Positions 25,179 to 32,573 of a DNA stretch of 64,000 nucleotides are shown piece after piece. Both the position numbers and the translations under genes were made by a program. How positions within the stretch are numbered: the stretch's first letter is position 1; the number at the start of each line of letters is the position of its first letter. A model generated the notes under the pieces. That model made no database searches. It was given only the letters and a program-made list of their open reading frames with translations, and was not told the DNA's origin. Location: NCBI RefSeq assembly GCF_963676855.1, contig NZ_OY781460.1, positions 1,899,520-1,963,519 of the forward strand. Reading direction: 5' to 3'. The DNA comes from an uncultured Anaeromusa sp. (lineage in GTDB: Bacteria > Bacillota > Negativicutes > Anaeromusales > Anaeromusaceae).

Positions 25179-26459
25179 ATGCAAAAAGCAATGAACGAAA
25201 TTTATTTCAGTCAACTGCGGGGACGACGCATATATGACGGGGCTGGCAAAGCAGCTGGAAAAGTCAACGATGTGGTTGTGCGCTGGGATGGCGGCATGCC
25301 TTATATTACAGGCATTCGACATAGCGGGGATATTCATCGGCTGATTCCGGCTAGCCAAGTTAAAGACTGGGCGGCAGAAGAAGTCCAACTGTGTAAACCG
25401 TTGGCGGAAATTGAAATTGCGGATATTAATGAGCAAGAGTTGTATGTAGGTAAATGGCTGCTGGATAAGCAGATAATCGACTTGAACGGTTCAAAGCTGG
25501 TGCGGGTTAATGATATCTTGCTGTCCTGCTCGCAGATGGAAGGACAGCAACAGTTGTTTCTTTTGGCCGCCGATATTGGCATGCGTGGCTTGATTCGCAG
25601 ATTGGGACTGGAATTTTTAGTACGTAGAGTGAATAACCATTACATTTTATGGCAATCAATCACACCTTTGGAATCAAGAACAGCCAGTTTGAAGCTGAAC
25701 CTCAACAAGGAGCAGGTAAGCAAACTGCATCCGGCGGATATTGCGGATCTTGTGGAGGAGATGGACTATAATAGTCGAGCCGTATTCATTAAGTCTTTGG
25801 ATGTGGAGCAGGCCGCGGAAGCCTTGGCGGAAATGGAACTGGACACGCAGGTAGAAATTATTACCCAGCTCGATGGGCACCAGGCTTCGGATTTGCTCGA
25901 AGAAATGCCTCCTGATGAAGCGGCTGATATTTTGAGCGAAATGCCGGAAGGAAAATCAAGTGAACTGTTGCTGTTGATGGAAACCGATGAAGCGGAAGAA
26001 GTCAAAGAGCTGATGCAGTATGAAGAGGACACGGCTGGCGGCTTGATGACTACGGAGTATATCGGCTTGTCTGTAGAATTAACGGCTGAACAGGCCATAC
26101 AGCGCGTTCGGGAACTAGCGCCGGGCGTAGAGACCATATACTATTTGTATGTGATTGATACGGCAGAAAAACTGCTGGGCGTATTTTCTTTGCGGGAATT
26201 GATCATTGCGCAGCCGGATATGGTTTTGGGTGATCTGATGCATACCAAGATTGTTACGGTGCACCATGATGACAGCCATCGTAAAGTAGCGGATGCTATT
26301 CATAAGTATGGCTTGCTGGCTGTGCCGGTTACTGACGAAACAGGCGTTTTATGTGGTATTATTACGGTCGATGACGTACTGGACATTTTGATGCCGGAAC
26401 GTTCTGTATCGGATGCCATGTCGGTTTATTTAAGCAAACGCGCGTTGAGGGAGGGGTGA
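25179..26459 (+). CDS. PRC-barrel/MgtE-N/CBS protein, cytoplasmic partner of an Mg2+ transporter
   Basis: A 426-aa soluble protein. Residues about 1-165 form two PRC-barrel-like repeats. Residues 175-275 are the MgtE N-terminal superhelix (LHPADIADLVEEMD, EEMPPDEAADILSEMPEGKSSELL), and 285-410 a CBS pair (DTAGGLMTTEY, YGLLAVPVTDETGVLCGIITVDDVLDIL). The MgtE membrane domain is absent, so it is a sensor without a channel. It is under M-box control and 4 bp upstream of an Nramp-related transporter. It probably gates or regulates that transporter according to Mg2+ (inference by analogy to MgtE). Confidence 0.86.
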   Translation: MQKAMNEIYFSQLRGRRIYDGAGKAAGKVNDVVVRWDGGMPYITGIRHSGDIHRLIPASQVKDWAAEEVQLCKPLAEIEIADINEQELYVGKWLLDKQIIDLNGSKLVRVNDILLSCSQMEGQQQLFLLAADIGMRGLIRRLGLEFLVRRVNNHYILWQSITPLESRTASLKLNLNKEQVSKLHPADIADLVEEMDYNSRAVFIKSLDVEQAAEALAEMELDTQVEIITQLDGHQASDLLEEMPPDEAADILSEMPEGKSSELLLLMETDEAEEVKELMQYEEDTAGGLMTTEYIGLSVELTAEQAIQRVRELAPGVETIYYLYVIDTAEKLLGVFSLRELIIAQPDMVLGDLMHTKIVTVHHDDSHRKVADAIHKYGLLAVPVTDETGVLCGIITVDDVLDILMPERSVSDAMSVYLSKRALREG

Positions 26460-26463
26460 GACA

Positions 26464-27735
26464 GTGACGGCGGTAAATTCATTTCGCACGCGTATAGCTA
26501 TTTTTTTATCGGTTATGGGTCCCGGCATTGTCACTGCCTTCGCGGATAATGATGCAGGTGGTATTGCCACGTACGCCGCTGCAGGCGCTAAATATGGATT
26601 CGCGTTGCTCTTTACCATGTTTATCAGTACGGTGTGCTTGGTTATTGCGCAGGAAATGTCGGCGCGCACCGGCGCTGTTACCGGTAAAGGGCTGTCTGAT
26701 TTGATTCGCGAGCAGTATGGAGCCAGGTGGGCTTTGTTTGCTATGACCATCTTGATTATTGCCAATATGGGTACAACGGCTTCTGAGTTTTCGGGGATTG
26801 CCACAAGTTTCGAGATTTTCGGTGTCAGCCGGTATATATCAGTGCCGATTATGGCCTCTTTGGTTTGGTTCCTAGTCTTGAAGGCGGATTATTCCAAAAC
26901 GGAAAAGGTATTTTTGGCCCTGTGTCTTACGTTTTTCAGCTATGTCATTTCCGGCTTTATTGTGAATCCTCCATGGGAAGAAGTTTTGATGGCGTCAATA
27001 ACGCCTACGTTTTCCTGGGATGCGGAGTTTTTACTGATGGCTATTGGTGTTATCGGCACGACGATTACACCATGGGGACAGTTTTATGTGCAGGCTTCTG
27101 TCGTAGACAAGGGCATTACGGCGGCCGATTATAAATACACTCGTTGGGACGTTATCGTTGGCTCGTTTTTTACTTGGTTGATTGCTTTCTTTATCATCAT
27201 TGCTACGGCATCAACGCTGTATGTGAATGGAATTGAAATTGAGACGGCTAGCGATGCGGCGATTGCATTGGAACCTTTGGCTGGAAAGTATGCCAGTATT
27301 TTATTCTCTTTCGGTCTTCTCGGGGCTTCTATGCTAGCGGCTTTTATCTTACCGTTGAGTACAGCCTATGCTGTTTGCGAAGCGTTTGGTTTTGAGCATG
27401 GCGTCAGCAAGTCCTATGAGGAAGCACCTGTATTTTTTGGCTTGTACACGGCATTGATTATTGGCGGGGCGGGGCTGGTTTTATGGCCAGATCTTTCATT
27501 GTATCATATCATGTTGGCGTCGCAGGTTGTAAATGGCGTGCTGTTGCCGCCAATCTTGATTTTTATGGTTCTTATTGCCAGCAACAATTATTTGATGGGA
27601 TCTTATGCTAATTCCAAGTGGTACAATGTGGTAGCATGGATTTTTACGATTGTTTTGATTATTTTAACGCTGCTGTTGCTTGGCTCGACCCTTATGCCGG
27701 AATTTTTCGAAGGATTGCTTGCGAGCGGGGCGTAA
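26464..27735 (+). CDS. Nramp-related Mg2+ transporter (NRMT)
   Basis: A 423-aa transporter with about eleven helices. In helix 1 the canonical Nramp DPGN is replaced by DNDAGG (residues 28-33), and in helix 6 MPH is replaced by TPW (TTITPWGQFY, near 200). Loss of the metal-selective Met is a hallmark of the Nramp-related Mg2+ transporters described in clostridia, which are also M-box regulated. The GTG start overlaps nothing but lies 4 bp after the preceding gene, with GGAGGGG inside that gene's end. A manganese/iron Nramp is the alternative but fits the motifs poorly. Confidence 0.86.
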   Translation: MTAVNSFRTRIAIFLSVMGPGIVTAFADNDAGGIATYAAAGAKYGFALLFTMFISTVCLVIAQEMSARTGAVTGKGLSDLIREQYGARWALFAMTILIIANMGTTASEFSGIATSFEIFGVSRYISVPIMASLVWFLVLKADYSKTEKVFLALCLTFFSYVISGFIVNPPWEEVLMASITPTFSWDAEFLLMAIGVIGTTITPWGQFYVQASVVDKGITAADYKYTRWDVIVGSFFTWLIAFFIIIATASTLYVNGIEIETASDAAIALEPLAGKYASILFSFGLLGASMLAAFILPLSTAYAVCEAFGFEHGVSKSYEEAPVFFGLYTALIIGGAGLVLWPDLSLYHIMLASQVVNGVLLPPILIFMVLIASNNYLMGSYANSKWYNVVAWIFTIVLIILTLLLLGSTLMPEFFEGLLASGA

Positions 27736-27754
27736 ACAAAATGAAGTGCGAAGG

Positions 27755-27791
27755 CGTTCTAAATGGAGATACCATTTAGAACGTTTTTTTT
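27755..27791 (+). terminator. Terminator of the magnesium operon
   Basis: A 12-bp perfect stem (27755-27766 with 27772-27783) with a run of eight T residues after it. Confidence 0.85.
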
Positions 27792-27809
27792 ACAAACATA
27801 TGGAAACGA

Positions 27810-27838
27810 TTGACAAGAGTTTAATTGTATGATACAAA
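27810..27838 (+). promoter_or_regulatory. Promoter of the marR gene
   Basis: TTGACA (27810-27815), 17-bp spacer, TACAAA (27833-27838). The -10 box overlaps the palindrome at 27825-27837, so repressor binding would block it. Confidence 0.55.
27825..27837. promoter_or_regulatory. Putative MarR operator, copy 1
   Basis: TTGTATgATACAA is a perfect 13-bp palindrome with an odd centre, followed by ATAAA. The same element, including the ATAAA tail, recurs at 28339-28351 in front of the next gene. Position over the promoter suggests autoregulation. Confidence 0.7.
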
Positions 27839-27857
27839 TAAATTGGAGGTGAGAAAT

Positions 27858-28313
27858 ATTACTATCGAAGAAGATAAGTATAACCGCTGCGTAGAAGATA
27901 TCGGAATGTTGTTGCAACGCACGGTACGGACTATGCAGATTCTAGAACGTGAAACGATAAAAACTCACGGATTTACTAGCTCACAGTGCCATATGCTATT
28001 GGAATTATTGCGAAGCCCTGGAATATCGATGAATGAACTTAGCGAGCACATGCGTCTGGAAATCAGTACGGTTACTCGTATTATGAGTAATTTGGTACGT
28101 GATGGTTTGGTTCGCCGTAGCCGTTCTTTTCAAGATAAACGTGTTGTCGAAGCGTCCTTAAGCGAGCAAGGGGAGCGGGTTGCACAGCGATTGCAAACCG
28201 GAATTGCGGCGTACTATCGTGATGTCATTTGTCATTTGCCACGTGGACATGTCAGAGAAGTTATGCAGGCGGTAGAGTTTCTGGTGGATGCATTGGAAAA
28301 GGCCAAAGAATAA
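27858..28313 (+). CDS. MarR-family transcriptional regulator
   Basis: A roughly 151-aa winged-helix regulator. It shows SSQCHMLLELLRSPGISMNELSEHM, then the recognition helix region EISTVTRIMSNLVRDGLVRRSR and the wing QDKRVVEASLSEQG. The start is uncertain. The only good ribosome binding site (GGAGGTG, 27845-27851) points to ATT at 27858 as initiator. In-frame TTG and GTG codons at 27825, 27843 and 27849 lie in the promoter or in the ribosome binding site itself. It probably controls itself and the aminotransferase/decarboxylase pair through the twin palindromes. Confidence 0.85.
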   Translation: MTIEEDKYNRCVEDIGMLLQRTVRTMQILERETIKTHGFTSSQCHMLLELLRSPGISMNELSEHMRLEISTVTRIMSNLVRDGLVRRSRSFQDKRVVEASLSEQGERVAQRLQTGIAAYYRDVICHLPRGHVREVMQAVEFLVDALEKAKE

Positions 28314-28338
28314 GTTTGGTCTTTTTTTTCAGAAAAAC

Positions 28339-28351
28339 TTGTATTATACAA
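28339..28351. promoter_or_regulatory. Putative MarR operator, copy 2
   Basis: TTGTATtATACAA followed by ATAAA matches copy 1 except at the central base. It lies 20 bp before the start codon of the aminotransferase gene and contains a possible -10 (TATTAT or TATACA). It implies a separate regulated promoter for the downstream genes. Confidence 0.7.
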
Positions 28352-28371
28352 ATAAAAAAGGGAGTGCACGA

Positions 28372-29610
28372 ATGAATAACGAGTATATTCGGAAATTGTT
28401 TGCGCAGCGTTTAGGTGGTGAAAATTTCGGAGACGAAAGTGTGTTGTATAAGTTTGAAAAAATTAAACGAGCTAAAAAGAGGGCTTGTAAAGCAAATCCG
28501 GATGTAAAGCTACTAGATCTAGGAGTGGGGGAGCCGGACTGGATGGCTGAAAAAAAAGTAATTGATATTTTATTCGCAGAAGCTAGCAAGAAAGAAAACC
28601 GTGGGTATAGCGATAATGGCGTACAAGAATTTAAAGATGCCGCAGTGCATTACATGGAGCAAGTATATGGCGTCCAAGGGTTGGATGCATATAATGAAGT
28701 GATTCACGGTATTGGTTCTAAGTCCATTTTAGCGTTATTACCGCAAGCTTTTATTGATCCTGGAGATATTACCTTGATGACGGTTCCTGGTTATCCTATT
28801 ATAGGGAGTGCTACAAAAGCCTTAGGAGGAGAAGTAGTCTTCTTGCCGCTGACAGAGAAAAATCAATATTTGCCGGATTTGAGCCTTTTGGCGCAAGAGC
28901 AATGCCGTAAAGCCAAGCTTCTCTATTTAAATTATCCTAACAATCCAACTGGCGCGTCAGCCACGCGGGAGTTTTTTGAGGCGGTGGTTGCATTTGCCCG
29001 GAAACATCAAATTATTGTTGTGGCTGATGCTGCGTATGCAGCGCTGACTTTTGCCGAAGAAAAGCCGCTAAGCTTTTTGTCGGTTCCAGGGGCGAAAGAA
29101 GTAGGCGTAGAAATTCATTCTCTATCGAAAGCGTTTAATATGACCGGCTGGAGACTGGCATTTCTTTGCGGGCAGGCAGCGGTCATAAAAGGATTTGCAG
29201 CAGTGAAAGACAATCATGACTCCGGACAATTTGCAGCGATTCAAAAGGCTGGTGTGTATTGCTTGAAACATCCGGAAATAACAAGAAAAACGGCGGAGAG
29301 ATACGAACGGCGTCACTCTTTGTTGGTGAACGTGCTGCAGCGAATTGGCTTCCGTGTTGTGGAGCCGAAGGCTTCTTTCTATTTATATACAGCAATTCCG
29401 AAAAGAACAAAAACAGGGCGGCGTTTTGCCGACGCAGAAGATTTTTCTGAGTTCTTATTGAAAGAAAAGCTGATTTCTACGATTCCCTGGGATGATGCAG
29501 GGGCCTATATTCGCTTTTCCGTTACATTTGAAGCAGAGACGGAAAAAGAAGAAGCTGAGGTAATGGAAGAACTAGAACAGAGATTAACGAAGTTAGAGTT
29601 GATTTTTTAG
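28372..29610 (+). CDS. Aminotransferase, LL-diaminopimelate aminotransferase (DapL)-like
   Basis: A 412-aa class I/II PLP aminotransferase. It shows LDLGVGEPDWMA, the NYPNNPTGA motif, DAAYAAL and the Schiff-base Lys in SLSKAFNMTGWRLAF, which resembles DapL enzymes most. DapL converts tetrahydrodipicolinate to LL-diaminopimelate. The downstream gene looks like diaminopimelate decarboxylase, which supports a lysine/DAP link. ATG 28372 follows AAAGGGAG. MarR control is unusual for housekeeping lysine synthesis, so a related catabolic or natural-product role is possible. Confidence 0.75.
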   Translation: MNNEYIRKLFAQRLGGENFGDESVLYKFEKIKRAKKRACKANPDVKLLDLGVGEPDWMAEKKVIDILFAEASKKENRGYSDNGVQEFKDAAVHYMEQVYGVQGLDAYNEVIHGIGSKSILALLPQAFIDPGDITLMTVPGYPIIGSATKALGGEVVFLPLTEKNQYLPDLSLLAQEQCRKAKLLYLNYPNNPTGASATREFFEAVVAFARKHQIIVVADAAYAALTFAEEKPLSFLSVPGAKEVGVEIHSLSKAFNMTGWRLAFLCGQAAVIKGFAAVKDNHDSGQFAAIQKAGVYCLKHPEITRKTAERYERRHSLLVNVLQRIGFRVVEPKASFYLYTAIPKRTKTGRRFADAEDFSEFLLKEKLISTIPWDDAGAYIRFSVTFEAETEKEEAEVMEELEQRLTKLELIF

Positions 29611-29623
29611 GGGGGGTATAACT

Positions 29624-30817
29624 ATGGCGGGGTTTGAGAAAATGATTGTGAAGTCTAAAAATGAATATAGGGTGCAAAATCAATTACTACGATCGCTTGG
29701 CGATACATTTGAGACGCCCTTTTATCTATATGACTTGGATTTAATCGAAGAGCAGTATAAAAGCTTATACCAATATATTCCTTGGCCTACTTTGAAAATT
29801 CATTACGCTATGAAGGCGAATTACAATAAAGACATTTTGTTGCGTTTGAGAGAAGCAAATGCGGGTATTGATGCGGTGAGTCCAGCAGAGGTATTGTTGG
29901 CACTATCTTTGGGCTTTAAGCCTGAAACTATTATCTTTACGGCGAATCATATGACCGATGTGGATATGCACTTGGTAAAAGCGCAAAAAGTCCTGTTAAA
30001 TGTTGACTCCTTGTTTCGGTTGGAACGATACGCCGAATGCTATCCGGGGTCGGAAGTGTCTCTGCGGTTTAATCCGGACGTAGTGGCAGGAGAAAACGAA
30101 AAAGTTCAAACAGGAGGAAAAGCAGCGAAGTTTGGACTCTTGCTGGAAGAGGCTTCACAAGCGGCTACTATTGCTCACAAGTATAATCTGCAGGTTGTCG
30201 GCGTGCATATGCATGTAGGAAGCGGTATTGCGGATACGGAAGTCGTCTATCAAGGAATAAAAAATGTATTGAAAATTGCTACGCGTGAGCGCTTTTCTAA
30301 GCTGCGCTTTATTGATTTTGGCGGTGGCTTTAAAGTGAAATACCATCCGGATGAGCCGGAAGTAAATTATGAAGACTTTGGTAAAAAAATTACCGATTTG
30401 TTTGCAGCGTATTGTCATGAATATGGGAAAGAGCTTGAATTGTACTTTGAGCCGGGAAAATATATTGTTGCAGAAGCGGGCTGCTTGATCATGCAGGTAA
30501 ACACAGTGCGAGAAGCTAACGGACGAGTGATTGTCGGGACCGATGCAGGCTTTCCACAGTGCATTCGCCCGGTATTCTATGGTGCGCATCATCCTATTAT
30601 TAATATCAGCAATCCGACCGCTGCGCTTTGCGAATATGATGTATATGGAAACACGTGCGAAAGCGGCGATTGTTTTGCCAAACAACGCTTGCTGCCGGAG
30701 GTGAAGGTGGGAGATTATCTGGGCATTTTAAATGCCGGAGCCTATTGCTTTTCTATGGCATCTGTCTACAATTTGCGTCCTTTGCCGCTGAGATTGTCCT
30801 GCAGCAAGGAACTGTGA
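29624..30817 (+). CDS. Diaminopimelate-decarboxylase-like PLP enzyme, frameshifted near the 3' end
   Basis: A 397-aa alanine-racemase-fold decarboxylase. It shows the PLP Lys in HYAMKANYN, HMHVGSGI, DFGGGFKV, EPGKYIVAEAG and CESGDCFA, with a final NAGAYCFSMASVYN. The expected ending is lost: after RPLP the frame runs RLSCSKEL and stops. In the +1 frame from about 30785 the sequence continues AEIVLQQGTVRLSRPK to a stop at 30885, a normal LysA-type C-terminus. One base is missing near 30784-30788. The gene either makes a protein with a replaced tail or this is a sequencing error. It follows the DapL-like gene by 13 bp. Confidence 0.82.
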   Translation: MAGFEKMIVKSKNEYRVQNQLLRSLGDTFETPFYLYDLDLIEEQYKSLYQYIPWPTLKIHYAMKANYNKDILLRLREANAGIDAVSPAEVLLALSLGFKPETIIFTANHMTDVDMHLVKAQKVLLNVDSLFRLERYAECYPGSEVSLRFNPDVVAGENEKVQTGGKAAKFGLLLEEASQAATIAHKYNLQVVGVHMHVGSGIADTEVVYQGIKNVLKIATRERFSKLRFIDFGGGFKVKYHPDEPEVNYEDFGKKITDLFAAYCHEYGKELELYFEPGKYIVAEAGCLIMQVNTVREANGRVIVGTDAGFPQCIRPVFYGAHHPIINISNPTAALCEYDVYGNTCESGDCFAKQRLLPEVKVGDYLGILNAGAYCFSMASVYNLRPLPLRLSCSKEL

Positions 30818-30885
30818 GACTATCTAGGCCTAAGCTGACGCCAGAACAGTTGGTACAGCAAGTGCTTGCTGCCTATGGAGGGTGA
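30785..30885 (+). pseudogene. Displaced C-terminal segment of the decarboxylase gene
   Basis: This out-of-frame stretch encodes about 33 residues that would complete the decarboxylase: AEIVLQQGTVRLSRPK followed by LTPEQLVQQVLAAYGG and a stop. Restoring one base after RPLP rejoins it to the main frame. Confidence 0.75.
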
Positions 30886-31015
30886 TTTGTGCTAGGAAGG
30901 AAGATCCTTCTGTGTTTAATAAAGAAAGAAGCATTATTTTGGCAGGAAATTCGAATTGTTTTAGAATATAGATATATATATAAGGCCGAAAGAGTGTAAG
31001 GAGAGACGATTGACC

Positions 31016-32566
31016 ATGAAGGATCAGAATTCAGTACTTGTATCAAGCGGGACGGAACGGGAACAAGAGTTGCGACAAAATGTGCAGAAAAGTCCTCAGT
31101 CGCCAGCGGCATATTATCGGTTGGGCTGCTTTCTTAATGAAGATGGGAATTTGTCTGAAGCAGCAAACATGTTGCGGAAAGCGATTGCACTGGACTCGGG
31201 AGCGGCTCCTTTTTACCAGGAGCTAGGCCTGGTGTTGGGCAAAGCGGGTATGCTTGAGAAAGCGGCGGAGCTGCTGCGCTGGGCGCTTGTTCTTAAGCCG
31301 GAGTACCCGGAGGCAATCAATAATCTGGGCGTAATCTTAAGGCGAGCCGGTGAACTTAGAGAAGCCGAAACATGCTTCCGGCGGGCATTGTCTTTGAAGC
31401 CCTTATTTGCCGATGCATACAATAATTTGGGACTGGTTTTAGCGGAAGAAGTCCAAGACCAAGAAGAAGCGTTGCAGTGTTTTCGAAAAGCCGTGAAGCT
31501 TGAGCCAGATAATGCCAATGTGCAGTACAATTTAGGGTTGGCGTTAAAAAGCAGACATGAATTTAAAGAGGCGGAAGCTTGTTTACAACAGGCTCTTCAA
31601 CTAAGCGCCGATTTTATCGAAGCTGATTTTTCGCTGGCAGAACTATATTTGCTGCAGGGACGCTATGAATTAGGCTGGACTAAGTATGATGATCTGCGGC
31701 TTTTGGAGCGGCGTCATGGGCAATTGCCGCTGCCTCATTGGCAAGGGGAATGCCTGCAAGGGAAAAAAATCTTATTGTATGCTGATCAAGGGTATGGTGA
31801 TACTCTGCAATTTCTGCGATACGCGCGTAAGGTAGCGGCAATGGCGACCGAGACAGGCTTGTTGGTGCAAAAACCGTTAGAACGCCTTGTGAGACAGTCG
31901 TTGCCGGAATGTCGGGTGTGGGACAGTAGCGAGATACTTTCTTTAGCGGAATATGATTTGGCTTGTCCTTTCCTGAGTTTGCCGCACTGGTTTCATACGA
32001 AACTGGAGTCTATGCCACAGGAGAATTCGTATGTGCAGCCGGAAGCGGAAGAGGCGGCTGCTTGGGCGGAGAAGCTTCGGCGCATAGATTCTAAAGGGAA
32101 ACTTCGTATCGGTGCGGTGTGGGCTGGGAATGCCGCCCATAGCAATGATAAGAACCGCTCCATGCCGCTCACTGCGTTGCAATCATTATTCCAACAAGAA
32201 GAGTTTTGTTGGGTGAGCTTGCAAGTGGGCGAAAGGGCGAATGATATAAAAAAACTGCCGGTACCGGCAGAGATAACAGATGTTTCACTACAGCTAAAAG
32301 ATTTTGCGACTACGGCGGCAGTTATTGCCAATTTGGAGCTTGTGCTGACGATTGACTCGGCGGTGGCGCATTTAGCAGGGGCTATGGGCAAGAAAACATG
32401 GTTGATGCTGCCGTTTAACCCAGATTGGCGCTGGCTGTTAGAACGGGAAGACAGTCCGTGGTATCTGAGCATGCGTTTATTTCGCCAGCAAAGGATTGGG
32501 GATTGGGCGGAGGTAGTTATAAACGTGAAAAAAGCACTGGAAGCTGTAAAGAGAGAGCAGAAATGA
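31016..32566 (+). CDS. TPR-repeat protein with glycosyltransferase-like C-terminal domain
   Basis: A 516-aa protein. Residues about 20-225 contain six or more tetratricopeptide repeats of 34 residues (AAYYRLGCFLNEDG, AINNLGVILRRAGEL, DAYNNLGLVLAEE, NVQYNLGLALKSR). The C-terminal 270 residues resemble the GT-B half of heptosyltransferase-like proteins found with TPRs (LLYADQGYGDTLQFLRY, IGAVWAGNAAHSNDKNRSMPL, LVLTIDSAVAHLAGAMGK). A role in glycosylation of surface protein or flagellin is plausible; activity is unproven. TTG 31010 is an alternative start. The IS3 element begins 8 bp after its stop codon. Confidence 0.8.
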   Translation: MKDQNSVLVSSGTEREQELRQNVQKSPQSPAAYYRLGCFLNEDGNLSEAANMLRKAIALDSGAAPFYQELGLVLGKAGMLEKAAELLRWALVLKPEYPEAINNLGVILRRAGELREAETCFRRALSLKPLFADAYNNLGLVLAEEVQDQEEALQCFRKAVKLEPDNANVQYNLGLALKSRHEFKEAEACLQQALQLSADFIEADFSLAELYLLQGRYELGWTKYDDLRLLERRHGQLPLPHWQGECLQGKKILLYADQGYGDTLQFLRYARKVAAMATETGLLVQKPLERLVRQSLPECRVWDSSEILSLAEYDLACPFLSLPHWFHTKLESMPQENSYVQPEAEEAAAWAEKLRRIDSKGKLRIGAVWAGNAAHSNDKNRSMPLTALQSLFQQEEFCWVSLQVGERANDIKKLPVPAEITDVSLQLKDFATTAAVIANLELVLTIDSAVAHLAGAMGKKTWLMLPFNPDWRWLLEREDSPWYLSMRLFRQQRIGDWAEVVINVKKALEAVKREQK

Positions 32567-32573
32567 AGAGATA

